This document shows positions 22,364-29,573 of a stretch of 32,603 nt of DNA, in pieces. This DNA is from Sphaerisporangium perillae. GTDB taxonomy: Bacteria > Actinomycetota > Actinomycetes > Streptosporangiales > Streptosporangiaceae. Location: NCBI RefSeq assembly GCF_023276435.1, contig NZ_JALLPO010000069.1:1-32603 (forward strand), written 5' to 3'. Position 1 is the stretch's first letter; the number at the start of each line of letters is the position of its first letter. The translations under genes were made by a program, and so were the position numbers. The notes below the pieces were generated by a model, which had not been told where the DNA came from, did no database searches, and saw nothing but the letters and a program-made list of their open reading frames with translations.

Positions 22364-23251
22364 TCAGGCCAAGGCGATCCTGCGAAGGGCGGCGCGGATG
22401 GATTCCGGGCCGGCGGCGAGCAGGGGAAGCCGGACCGCAGGGCTCGGGATCCGGCCCTGGGCGTGCAGAACGGCCTTGACCACAGTGGGGTTGGGCTCGG
22501 CGAACAGAGCCGCCGACAGCCGGGTCAAGCGGTTGCCGAGCGCGCGGGCGCGGTCCGCCTCTCCGGTACGCCAGGCGTGCACCAGCGCGGCGTACTGCTC
22601 GGTGCACAGGTGGGCCGACGCGAGGATGGCGCCCGGGGCGCCGAGCGCGAGGAGCGAGGAGGCGAAGAGGTCGTCGCCGCCCAGCACGGCGAAGCGGTCC
22701 GGGAGATCGGCCATCAGCGTGACGGTGTCCTCGTCGATGCCGCCCACGGCGTGCTTGACCCCGGCGATCCCGGGGAGTCCCGCCAGCCTGCGGAGTGTCT
22801 CCCAGCCCACCACCTGGCCGGTGCGATACGGGACGTTATAGATGATCAACGGCACCCGGCTCTCGGCCGCGAGCCGGGTGAAGTGGGCGAGCACCCCGTC
22901 CTGTGAGGGGCGGGTGAAGTACGGCACCACGGTGAGCGCGGCCGACACCTCGGGCCATGCCGCCAACTCGCTCAGTGCCCGCAGCGAGCCGCCGGTGTCG
23001 TTGGAACCGGCCCCGGCGATCAGCGTGGCGGATCGTTCCCGGCAGACCCGCGCGCACACGTCCAGCACGATGCGTCGCTCGTCGGCGCTGAGCGTGGCAG
23101 GCTCACCCGTCGTCCCGAGGGCCACCACACCCGCCGCGCCGCCATCGATCACACTATGGGCCAGCCCTTCCAGTGCCTCCGGCGCCAACTTCCCGTCGTC
23201 GGTGAACGGGGTGACGAGCGGGACGTACAGACCTGCGAACGCGTGACTCAT
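22364..23251 (-). CDS. dapA: DapA-family class I aldolase (dihydrodipicolinate synthase-like)
   Basis: This 295-residue TIM-barrel enzyme has the pyruvate-binding GTTGE loop (46-50), the catalytic Tyr138 (IIYNVPYRTG) and the Schiff-base Lys166 (GIAGVKHAVGG). LYVPLVTPFTDDGKL is the usual N-terminus. True DapA condenses pyruvate with aspartate semialdehyde. Paralogues of this family act on other keto acids, and the divergent LysR regulator suggests a catabolic or specialised role, so the symbol marks the family rather than a proven substrate. The ATG at 23251 has AGGAGG 8 nt upstream and a TAGCTT -10-like box further up. Its 3' end faces the MerR gene. Confidence 0.88.
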   Translation of the reverse strand: MSHAFAGLYVPLVTPFTDDGKLAPEALEGLAHSVIDGGAAGVVALGTTGEPATLSADERRIVLDVCARVCRERSATLIAGAGSNDTGGSLRALSELAAWPEVSAALTVVPYFTRPSQDGVLAHFTRLAAESRVPLIIYNVPYRTGQVVGWETLRRLAGLPGIAGVKHAVGGIDEDTVTLMADLPDRFAVLGGDDLFASSLLALGAPGAILASAHLCTEQYAALVHAWRTGEADRARALGNRLTRLSAALFAEPNPTVVKAVLHAQGRIPSPAVRLPLLAAGPESIRAALRRIALA

Positions 23252-23288
23252 GAGGCGAGCCTCCTATGACGAAGCTATGCAGGTCCAG

Positions 23289-23316
23289 TTCACATTTCTA
23301 GGCTGATACGTAAGCT
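23289..23316 (+). promoter_or_regulatory. Leaderless promoter of the LysR gene with a flanking AGTTCA/TGAACT dyad
   Basis: TTCACA (23289-23294), 16-bp spacer and TAAGCT (23311-23316) end 6 bp before the ATG at 23323. AGTTCA (23287-23292) and TGAACT (23316-23321) are complementary arms bracketing the promoter, suiting LysR autoregulation and control of the divergent dapA-like gene. Confidence 0.5.
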
Positions 23317-23322
23317 GAACTT

Positions 23323-24270
23323 ATGCTCGACGTCCGCAAACTGCGCCTGCTGCGTGAACTGGCCCGCCGCGGGACGATCGCGGCGGTCGCCGACGCACTC
23401 GCCTACACCCCGTCCGCGGTCTCCCAGCAACTGGCCGCGCTGGAGCGGGAGGCCGGCGTGCCGCTACTGGAGCGCGCCGGACGGCGGGTCGCCCTCACCC
23501 CGGCGGGAGCCACGCTGGCCCAGCACACCGAGGGCGTGCTGGCACTCCTCGAACAGGCCTCCGCGGCGCTCGCCGCCACCCGCGCCGGGCTGGTCGGGCC
23601 CCTGCGCATCGGTGCGTTCCCCACCGCGGTGCGCACCATCCTTCCTCCCGCGCTGGTCGCGCTCGGCCACGACCATCCCGGGCTCGAACTGAGGGTGACC
23701 GAACTCGACCCGGCGGCCGTACCCGAAGCGCTGCGCGACGGAAGGCTCGACATCGCGCTCGTTCACGATTACGACTACGTGCCGACGGAACCCGACCCGG
23801 GCCTGGACACCGAGCCGCTGATCGAGGAGACGATCTACCTCGCCTCTGCCGGGGCGCACCCGGGCGCCGACGCGGACCCGATTCCCCGCGCGGCCGGGGA
23901 AGCGCTCCGCATCCACCGTGAAGCGCCGTGGATCGTCGGCACACCGGAGACCCTGTGCCACACCATGGCGATACGGGCGTGCCAGGCCGCTGGATTCACC
24001 CCACGCGTCCGCCACCACGCCGACGACTTCACCACCGTGCTGGCGCTGGTCGCCGCGGGCCAGGGCGTCGCCCTCGTACCCGAACTGGGCGCGATCGACC
24101 CGCCCGCCAACGTCACGCTCACCCCGCTGCCGTCACGGCGCCGTACCCGGATCGCCTACCGCAAGGGCACCCGTCGGCATCCGGCCATATCCGCATGCAT
24201 CAGCGCCATCCAGACTTCAGCCCACACCCGGCAGAACTCCCACCCCGCCAAACGTCCACCCGCCGGGTGA
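23323..24270 (+). CDS. LysR-family transcriptional regulator
   Basis: This 315-residue LTTR has an N-terminal winged helix (MLDVRKLRLLRELARRGTIA, SAVSQQLAALEREAGVPLLE), a linker helix, then the periplasmic-binding-like effector domain (GPLRIGAFPTAVRTILPPAL, LELRVTELDPAAVPEALRDG, LDIALVHDYDY, AAGQGVALVPELGAI). It is divergent from the dapA-like gene with 71 bp between the starts, the classic LysR target arrangement. The last 30 residues (HTRQNSHPAKRPPAG) are a disordered extension. The TGA falls inside the first copy of a 22-bp tandem repeat. Confidence 0.93.
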   Translation: MLDVRKLRLLRELARRGTIAAVADALAYTPSAVSQQLAALEREAGVPLLERAGRRVALTPAGATLAQHTEGVLALLEQASAALAATRAGLVGPLRIGAFPTAVRTILPPALVALGHDHPGLELRVTELDPAAVPEALRDGRLDIALVHDYDYVPTEPDPGLDTEPLIEETIYLASAGAHPGADADPIPRAAGEALRIHREAPWIVGTPETLCHTMAIRACQAAGFTPRVRHHADDFTTVLALVAAGQGVALVPELGAIDPPANVTLTPLPSRRRTRIAYRKGTRRHPAISACISAIQTSAHTRQNSHPAKRPPAG

Positions 24271-24331
24271 AGCACCCCGGCTGAACAGGTGAAGCGTCCC
24301 GGCTGAACAGGTGAAGCGTCCCGGCTGACGA
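24266..24331 (+). repeat. Three tandem 22-bp repeats overlapping the LysR stop codon
   Basis: GGTGAAGC(AC/GT)CCCGGCTGAACA occurs at 24266-24287, 24288-24309 and 24310-24331 (last copy ends CGA). The lysR TGA is at 24268-24270 in copy 1. Each copy carries stop triplets. Confidence 0.85.
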
Positions 24332-24391
24332 CCACGGCCCTGAGGAAGACCGGGCGTGGTCGCGCGCGGCCGCATGACAAGCAGGCCGCCC

Positions 24392-24613
24392 TTACCGGAG
24401 GTCGAACTCGTCGGCGCGGACGCCCGCCAGGAAGGCGTCCCACTCGGCCCGGGTGTAGACGATCATCGGTCCGTCAGGATGACGGCTATGCCGCACCGCG
24501 ACCCGCCCACTCCCATCAAGAAGCGGCCCGGCCTCAACACAGTTCGAACCGGCGTCCGGGCTGAAGCTGCTGATGTGCCATGCGGTAGGGGGCCGCTGCT
24601 CGGAGGTTGCCAT
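24392..24613 (-). CDS. DUF397-domain protein
   Basis: This 73-residue actinobacterial DUF397 protein reads WHISSFSPDAGSNCVEAGPL, VAVRHSRHPDGPMIVYTRAE, WDAFLAGVRADEFDLR. The ATG at 24613 follows GGAAGG by 5 nt; a GTG at 24619 is less well placed. Such proteins usually pair with an XRE/DUF5753 regulator and often an anti-sigma ATPase (BldB/WhiJ-like modules). Here the DUF5753 partner is absent, and the neighbouring ATPase-like gene is broken, so the module is incomplete. Function unknown; a role as small partner or antagonist of the regulator is assumed for the family. Confidence 0.85.
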   Translation of the reverse strand: MATSEQRPPTAWHISSFSPDAGSNCVEAGPLLDGSGRVAVRHSRHPDGPMIVYTRAEWDAFLAGVRADEFDLR

Positions 24614-24689
24614 CGTCACCTTCCGCCGGACTACTTGATTTCATCCACGGCTGCTCTGATCAGCTCAATGGATCGCGTGGGGTCCAACG

Positions 24690-24985
24690 AAGCACGACCA
24701 GCGAACTTGCCGCGAACGTGGTGCGCCACGCCGCCGAGCGGGACTTCCTCGTCTCGGTGGCATTCTCCGACGCCCGGGTGATGGTCGCGGTCGAGGACGA
24801 CGGCTCCTCAAAGATCCCCACCCTGAGGCGGCCGACGTAGGACGAGACCGACGGCCGAGGTCTCGCGCTCGTCGACCCCCTCGCGTACCGGTGGGGTTCG
24901 AACGACAACGAGCCGGCACGCTGGTCTGGTTCGAACCGGCTCAGCCTCACCATGATGCGCATCGGACGGACCGGAATGAGTCGGC
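24690..24985 (+). pseudogene. Decayed anti-sigma-factor-type ATPase (HATPase)
   Basis: The frame reads TTSELAANVVRHAAERDFLV (N-box, SELxxNxVRH) and VMVAVEDDGSSKIPTLRRPT, then an in-frame TAG (24838-24840), then DETDGRGLALVDPLAYRWGS (G-box region). A further base slip leads to GTLVWFEPAQP. The stop, the frameshift and the missing N-terminal half mark it as a pseudogene of an RsbW-like serine kinase, the usual neighbour of DUF397 genes. 24614-24689 and 24986-25070 show nothing further. Confidence 0.7.
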
Positions 24986-25070
24986 GGGTGTCAGGCTGTG
25001 CCGGGGGCAGCCGGAATGCGGCAGAAAGACATGCCACTAGTCGGGGAGCCGCGTCAGGAGTTCTTCCGGT

Positions 25071-25964
25071 TCACAGTTGGTTCGGTGTGGCCAGGGTGTC
25101 GGCCGGGTCGTGGGTGGCGGCCCAGCTGGCGAGGAATTTCAGGGTGTCGTCGTCGGGTGTGCCGGCTTCGGCGGTGAAGGCGATCAGGGACAGGCCGGGA
25201 TCGGCGGGTAGCTCCATGACTTCGTAGGACAGGTGCAGGTCGCCGACGACGGGGTGGTGGAAGTGCTTGAGCCCGGTGCGGTGCAGGCGGACGTCGTGAG
25301 CGGCCCAGCGGATCCGGAAGGCTTCGCTGCGGGTGGACAGTTCCCCCACGAGGCCGGTGAGTGCCTTGTCATAGGGGTCGCGGCCGGCTTCGGTGCGCAG
25401 CATGGCCACGCTGTCGTCGGCGGCGCGTTCCCAGTCGATCCAGAAGTCGTGGGCGCGGGGGTTGAGGAAGTTGAAGCGGGCGTGGTTGACCGGCTGGTGG
25501 GCCGGGCGGGCGGGATCGGCGAAGACGGGCGCGAACAGCGCTTTGGCGAGGAGGTTGGCGGCTAGGACGTCCAGGCGCCCGTTGTGGACGAAGGCCGGCA
25601 TCCCGGTCATCCCCTCCAGGATGCGCGCCACGCCGGGGCGGACCTCCTCGGCGGCCCGCCGACGGCGGGTGCGAGCTGCGGGACCGGCGGCGCGGGCGAG
25701 GTCGAACAGGTGCGCCCGCTCGGCCTCGTCCAACTGCAGGGCGCGGGCGAGGGTGTCCAGCACGCCGTCGGAGACGCCTGACAGGTTGCCCCGCTCCAGC
25801 TGGGCGTAGTACTCCACGCTGACCCCGGCCAGGTCGGCGACCTCGCTGCGGCGCAGCCCGGGCACCCGCCGGTTGCGGCCGTAAGCCGACAGCCCGGCCT
25901 GCCCGGGCGTGATCTTGGCCCGGCGGGAGCTCAGGAACGCTTTGACCTCGTCGCGGTTGTCCAC
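25071..25964 (-). CDS. XRE-family regulator with MmyB-like ligand-binding domain
   Basis: 297 residues. The helix-turn-helix (about 10-75) reads FLSSRRAKITPGQAGL, VPGLRRSEVADLAGVSVEYY, AQLERGNLSGVSDGVLDTLA. The C-terminal MmyB/PAS-like domain has ILEGMTGMPAFVHNGRLDVL, AANLLAKALFAPVF, NHARFNFLNPRAHDFWIDWE and LTGLVGELSTRSEAFRIRWA, with HHPVVGDLHLSYEVMELPAD at the end. MmyB folds bind fatty-acid-like ligands. It is divergent from a short-chain dehydrogenase gene, a frequent pairing in which the regulator controls the reductase. GTG 25964 has TAGCCT (25971-25976, minus strand) exactly 6 bp before it and no ribosome site, so the mRNA should be leaderless. Confidence 0.93.
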   Translation of the reverse strand: MDNRDEVKAFLSSRRAKITPGQAGLSAYGRNRRVPGLRRSEVADLAGVSVEYYAQLERGNLSGVSDGVLDTLARALQLDEAERAHLFDLARAAGPAARTRRRRAAEEVRPGVARILEGMTGMPAFVHNGRLDVLAANLLAKALFAPVFADPARPAHQPVNHARFNFLNPRAHDFWIDWERAADDSVAMLRTEAGRDPYDKALTGLVGELSTRSEAFRIRWAAHDVRLHRTGLKHFHHPVVGDLHLSYEVMELPADPGLSLIAFTAEAGTPDDDTLKFLASWAATHDPADTLATPNQL

Positions 25965-26148
25965 TCTTTCAGGCTAGGTGAGGATCCGAAGGCGAGGGGT
26001 GGGCTGCCAGTACACCTTCCAGCAGTGACTTCTCCGCGCTGCCGACGCCGGGTTGCATGGTCTTGGCCACCGCCGGCCGATGTGTGGAGCACTTCCGCGA
26101 CCGGCCACCGAGCGGGGCTTGGATTCCGTGATGGAGGACGTGAGGACC

Positions 26149-27006
26149 ATGGCCGAGAAGACAGTCGAGAAGAAGGTCTGGCTGATCACCGGTGCCGGCC
26201 GGGGCATGGGCGTGGACATCGCACAGGCGGCCCTGGCGGCCGGGCACGCGGTCGTCGCCACCGGCCGCAACCCCGAGCGGGTCGGCTCCGCGGTCGGAGC
26301 GCACGACGACCTCCTGGTCGTCACACTCGACGTCACCGACCCCGCCGGCGCCCAGTCCGCCGTCGAGGCCGCCGTCGACCAGTTCGGCGGGATCGACGTT
26401 CTGGTCAACAACGCGGGCAACTTCTACGCCGGGTTCTTCGAGGAGATCAGCCGCGAGGATTTCCGGGCACAGATCGAGACCAACCTGTTCGGCCCGGTCA
26501 ACGTCACCCGCGCCGTGCTGCCCGTCATGCGCGCCCAGCGCTCGGGCCTCGTCGTGACGATCTCCTCGACGGCCGGTATCACCGGGCAGGAGTTCGTCTC
26601 GGCCTACGCCGCGTCGAAGTTCGGCGTCGAGGGCTGGATCGAGTCGCTGACCCCCGAGGTCGCGCCGTTCGGCATCCGCACGATGCTCGTCGAGCCCGGC
26701 TTCTTCCGCACCGAACTCCTCACACCTGAATCGACGAGCTACGCCGAACCATCGATCGACGACTACGTCGAGCGCACCAAGCAGACCGTCACCGCCTGGA
26801 ACGGCATGAACGGCCGGCAGGGCGGGGATCCCGCCAAACTCGCCACGGCACTGGTCCAGCTCGCGAGCCAGGACGAGCCGCCACTGCGCTGGGCCGCCGG
26901 CGCCGACGCCGTCGAGGTCGTCGAGCAGAAGGCCGACGACCTGCTCGCCCAGGCCGCCGCCCACCGCGAGCTGTCCTCCTCCCTCGCCCACGACGACGCA
27001 TCCTGA
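26149..27006 (+). CDS. Short-chain dehydrogenase/reductase (classical SDR)
   Basis: This 285-residue NAD(P)-dependent oxidoreductase has the cofactor motif TGAGRGMG (14-21), DVTD (61-64), NNAG (87-90) and the catalytic Ser139/140, Tyr153 and Lys157 (SAYAASKFGVEG). It continues with VEPGFFRTEL. Arg40 after the second strand suggests NADP preference. The length is slightly above the classical 250, with a C-terminal helical extension rich in Ala. The start is either ATG 26149 (TGAGGA just upstream) or ATG 26131. It is divergent from the XRE/MmyB regulator, which probably represses it. 25977-26148 contains no gene. Confidence 0.92.
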   Translation: MAEKTVEKKVWLITGAGRGMGVDIAQAALAAGHAVVATGRNPERVGSAVGAHDDLLVVTLDVTDPAGAQSAVEAAVDQFGGIDVLVNNAGNFYAGFFEEISREDFRAQIETNLFGPVNVTRAVLPVMRAQRSGLVVTISSTAGITGQEFVSAYAASKFGVEGWIESLTPEVAPFGIRTMLVEPGFFRTELLTPESTSYAEPSIDDYVERTKQTVTAWNGMNGRQGGDPAKLATALVQLASQDEPPLRWAAGADAVEVVEQKADDLLAQAAAHRELSSSLAHDDAS

Positions 27007-27110
27007 CCCCGGCATCTACCGGTCATCGCGCAGAACCATGGCGTGGCGATGTCCAGCCGGGCCCCATCTTGAGCAAAGGACGAGGAACGGCTCCCGTACG
27101 TGAGTCATGG

Positions 27111-27791
27111 TCACGGGTTGGTGGCCGTGCGCAGGGTCAGGCGGGAGAGGTGGTCGGCGGCGCGGGTCGTCTCGGGGAGGCGGTAGCGCGGCGTGAGGTC
27201 GAGGGTGACCGCGCATGCCGTGTCGAGGTCGACCCGGTGCCCACAGGAGACGAACACCGGCCGCAGCCCGTCCCGCGTGCGCAGCACCCGGCCGACCACC
27301 TCGCCGTCCAGGCGCAGCTCGGCCCACCGTCCGCGCTCGGTCCCCGGCTCGTCGTAGGTGCCGACGAAGGCGGTCTTGCCCACCCCGATGGTCGGCAGCC
27401 CGGTCAGCACGCCGAGATGGCAGGCCAGGCCGAACCGGCGAGGGTGCGCCACGCCGTACCCGTCGCAGACGATCAGGCCCGGGGTCGTGGACAGCCGTTC
27501 CAGCGCCTCGATCAGCGTGGGCAGCTCGCGGAAGGCCAGCAGGCCCGGCACGTAATCGAAGGCGACCCGCCCGGGCACCGCCACCTGCTCGATCACCTCG
27601 AGGCTCGCGCCGTCGAGGACGACGACCGCGGCCGCGAGCCGGTCGCCCGCGTAGGCGACGTCCACCCCCGCCACCGTGTCCGGGTGGCGAGGACCGGGCC
27701 CGGCGAGGTCGAGCCTCGCGCGCAGCGCATCCTGGATCGCCTCGGCCTCCTCGACGCCCGCCGGCCACTCATGGGGCATGGAGATCCGCAT
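27111..27791 (-). CDS. nfi: Endonuclease V (deoxyinosine 3'-endonuclease)
   Basis: This 226-residue repair nuclease nicks DNA near deoxyinosine. Conserved segments in order are VAGVDVAYAGDRLAAAVVVL (catalytic Asp), VAFDYVPGLLAFRELPTLIE (FxYxPGxLxFRE), GLIVCDGYGVAHPRRFGLAC (DGxGxxHPR), HLGVLTGLPTIGVGKT and VFVSCGHRVDLDTACAV. ATG 27791 is preceded by GGAGGAGG with 9 nt spacing, but those bases are the right end of a transposon remnant, so the native promoter has been displaced. The frame is open upstream into the tnpB remnant (same frame), so N-terminal extension calls should be avoided. It is convergent with the SDR gene. Confidence 0.92.
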   Translation of the reverse strand: MRISMPHEWPAGVEEAEAIQDALRARLDLAGPGPRHPDTVAGVDVAYAGDRLAAAVVVLDGASLEVIEQVAVPGRVAFDYVPGLLAFRELPTLIEALERLSTTPGLIVCDGYGVAHPRRFGLACHLGVLTGLPTIGVGKTAFVGTYDEPGTERGRWAELRLDGEVVGRVLRTRDGLRPVFVSCGHRVDLDTACAVTLDLTPRYRLPETTRAADHLSRLTLRTATNP

Positions 27792-27806
27792 ACTCCTTGA
27801 CCTCCT

Positions 27807-27826
27807 CCCCCTCGTGAACCAGGGGG
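27807..27826 (-). repeat. Right-end hairpin of the IS605-type element (omega-RNA region)
   Basis: CCCCCT-CGTGAACC-AGGGGG (+ strand) makes a 6-bp stem with 8-nt loop, 16 bp from the nfi start. In TnpB elements the right end forms the scaffold of the guide RNA, and the guide is the flanking genomic sequence, here the first codons of nfi. Confidence 0.6.
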
Positions 27827-27923
27827 ATTCCAACCCTCGCGGGTCGGGTTTCCTGCTTCGCCGCCGGTCGCCCGCCAGAGAGGACTCTCTCCTTTGAGGT
27901 CTTACACCAGCTCCACAGGCGTT

Positions 27924-28205
27924 TCACCTCTCTGCCAGCCCGGCAGCGAGGATATTCTTCGCCGCGTTGACATCCCGATCATGCACCGCGCCGCAGCCAC
28001 ACTCCCAACTACGGACATCAAGCGGCATCGACCCGGCGATCGCCCCGCACACCGAACACAGCTTGGAAGAGGAAAACCACCGGTCGACCACCACCAGCTC
28101 CCGCCCATACCACGCCGTCTTGTACTCCAGCATCGCGCGGAGTTCCCGCCAGCTCGCGTCGGAGATGGCGCGGGCCAGCGAACGGTTCTGCACCATGTTC
28201 CGCAC
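27924..28205 (-). pseudogene. tnpB: C-terminal remnant of TnpB (RNA-guided nuclease)
   Basis: Reading from 28205: VRNMVQNRSLARAISDASWR, ELRAMLEYKTAWYGRELVVV, DRWFSSSKLCSVCG, then WECGCGAVHDRDVNAAKNIL and LAER with a TGA at 27924. This holds the zinc finger (CSVCG...CGCG) and the last RuvC aspartate of TnpB. The first two thirds, including the other RuvC acidic residues, are gone. Past the TGA the frame continues NACGAGVRPQRRESS, normal TnpB tail, so the stop may be secondary. It cannot cleave DNA. Confidence 0.8.
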
Positions 28206-28227
28206 GGCGATTCGACTCCACACCATC

Positions 28228-28271
28228 CGACACCGTTCCACACCGTGCGACGACACCGTTCCACACCGTGC
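28228..28271 (+). repeat. Two 21-bp direct repeats at the tnpB deletion point
   Basis: CGACACCGTTCCACACCGTGC occurs at 28228-28248 and at 28251-28271 (same sequence, 23-bp offset), with a partial copy just before. They occupy the place where the tnpB body is missing, so they may be a product or cause of the deletion. Confidence 0.7.
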
Positions 28272-28349
28272 CGCGTTTCCTCCCCCGCCTGAAGGCGGAG
28301 GTCTCCACGCCTAAGGAGATTCGATGATCCCGCATTCGCATGCGGGCAC

Positions 28350-28450
28350 TGCGATTCCGGACGGACGGTTCGACATGGTCGTGTGCACGTTCGCACTCTG
28401 CGGCATCTCCGACGAGGGAGCGGCGCTCGCCGAGATGACGCGGTGGAAGG
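28350..28450 (+). pseudogene. Fragment of a class I SAM-dependent methyltransferase
   Basis: The frame reads AIPDGRFDMVVCTFALCGIS then DEGAALAEMTR, matching motif II/III of UbiE-like methyltransferases (PDxxFDxVVCxFALxxI, AxxEMxRVLxPGG). The SAM-binding Gly loop before it and everything after EMTR are missing. The left edge touches the transposon end and the right edge meets the ABC gene's 3' end. A CCCGCAT-TCGC-ATGCGGG hairpin (28329-28346) precedes it. Confidence 0.6.
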
Positions 28451-28461
28451 GCGGGTGGCGG

Positions 28462-29298
28462 TCAGGCGGGGGAAGGGCGGGTGGCGTGGGCGTGGTAGCG
28501 GCCGTGGGCGCGTTCGAGGGTGAGGGGGCGGCCGAAGCACTCGGACAGGGTGTCGGAGGTGAGCACCTGGTCCACCGGCCCGGCCGCGAGAACGCGGGCG
28601 TCGCGGACCAGCAGCGCGTGGGTGGCGGTCGAGGGCACCTCCTCCAGGTGGTGGGTGACCAGCACCGTCGTCAGACCGGGCCGGCTGTGCGCCAGATCCT
28701 CGATCGCCGTGACGAGGTCCTCCCTGGCGGGCAGGTCGAGTCCCGCGAACGGCTCGTCGAGCAGCAGGAGCGCCGGATCGGACATGAGGGCCCGCGCGAT
28801 GCGCACCCGGCCGCGCTCCCCCTGCGAGCAGACGCTGAACGGCCGATCGCCCAGATCCTTGCAGCCGAGATCGCCCAGCAGCGCCTCGGCTCTGTCGTGT
28901 TCCGCCGGGCCGTAACGGTTCCATAGCGGGGCGCTGGTCCCGGTGTGGCCGGTGAGCACCACCGTGCGGGCGGTCAGGCCCTCCTCCTCCATCAGCTGCT
29001 CGTCGACGAGCCGCTGGCTCGCCGCCACCAAGCCGATGTGCCGCCGCAGCTCGCGCAGGTCCACCCGGCCGAGCCGGTGGCCCAGCACCGTGGCAGACCC
29101 CGAGCTGGGATGGCGTACGGCGGCCACGATCGACAGCAAGGTGGTCTTCCCGGCCCCGTTCGGCCCCAGCACCACCCAGTGCTCGCCGTACCCGACCCGC
29201 CAGTCGACACCGGCCACGAGCGTGCGGCCGACGACCTTCACGGTCACCCCGGCAAGCTCCAGCGCGGCCGATCCACCGGCGCCGATCTCCGAACTCAT
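28462..29298 (-). CDS. ABC transporter ATP-binding protein (stand-alone)
   Basis: This 278-residue ATPase has Walker A GPNGAGKT (45-52), Q-loop GLVAASQRLV, signature CSQGERGRVRIARAL (Cys replaces the usual Leu), Walker B LLLLDEPFAGLD and H-loop VLVTHHLEEVP. The domain order is normal. ATG 29298 follows AAAGGGGGG, with TATGCT (29319-29324, minus strand) as a -10 candidate. No permease gene is adjacent, so it either energises a distant permease or belongs to the ModF-like soluble group its sequence resembles. The cargo is unknown. Confidence 0.88.
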   Translation of the reverse strand: MSSEIGAGGSAALELAGVTVKVVGRTLVAGVDWRVGYGEHWVVLGPNGAGKTTLLSIVAAVRHPSSGSATVLGHRLGRVDLRELRRHIGLVAASQRLVDEQLMEEEGLTARTVVLTGHTGTSAPLWNRYGPAEHDRAEALLGDLGCKDLGDRPFSVCSQGERGRVRIARALMSDPALLLLDEPFAGLDLPAREDLVTAIEDLAHSRPGLTTVLVTHHLEEVPSTATHALLVRDARVLAAGPVDQVLTSDTLSECFGRPLTLERAHGRYHAHATRPSPA

Positions 29299-29479
29299 GG
29301 GCCCCCCTTTCCCGCAGCAGCATAGAGGCAGGGCCAAGGTCGCCGACCGTCCCGGTACGGCGATGCGCCGCTCCCCGCCATCTCGCGGACGTGCGCGGCC
29401 CTTCATGAGGGGGCGCCGGTGCGGCTCGTCGCGTTCGTATGGTGGTGCAACACTTCGTGCCTCTGCACCCGAGCGCGCG

Positions 29480-29573
29480 TGCGCCGACGATCCGTTCGCA
29501 CGGGCGGAGAGCGACGCGGACCTATGGGAGGAGCTGGCGAGGCTTCCCCGGCGGCAGCGGGCCGTGCTGGTCC
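29480..29573 (+). pseudogene. Fragment of an ECF (SigE-type) sigma factor
   Basis: The reading frame gives CADDPFARAESDADLWEELA and RLPRRQRAVLV, the linker and first helix of sigma region 4 in actinobacterial SigE-family factors (LWxALAxLPxRQRAVLVLRY). Homology stops abruptly at 29573 and switches to another gene. 29299-29479 holds the ABC promoter and no other gene. Confidence 0.55.

Larger units (their letters stand above)
27792..28322 (-). mobile_element. Internally deleted IS200/IS605-family (TnpB-only) element
   Basis: The element keeps a right end next to nfi (hairpin 27807-27826, then GGAGGAGGTCAAGGAGT), the 3' third of tnpB and, at 28285-28322, a left-end-like segment CCCCCGCCTGAAGGCGG with GGTCTCCACGCCTAAGGAG. 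No tnpA is present. At about 530 bp it is far shorter than an autonomous copy (about 1.3 kb or more). Exact ends are not certain, since IS605 elements make no target duplication. A methyltransferase fragment begins 30 bp beyond the left end. Confidence 0.65.

Noticed and set aside
24266..24331. CRISPR-like repeat
   Set aside because: Three head-to-tail 22-bp copies with no spacers; a simple tandem duplication.
27022..27115. Bidirectional terminator between the convergent SDR and endonuclease V genes
   Set aside because: Only interrupted stems such as CCCGT...ACGGG are visible, not enough to call.
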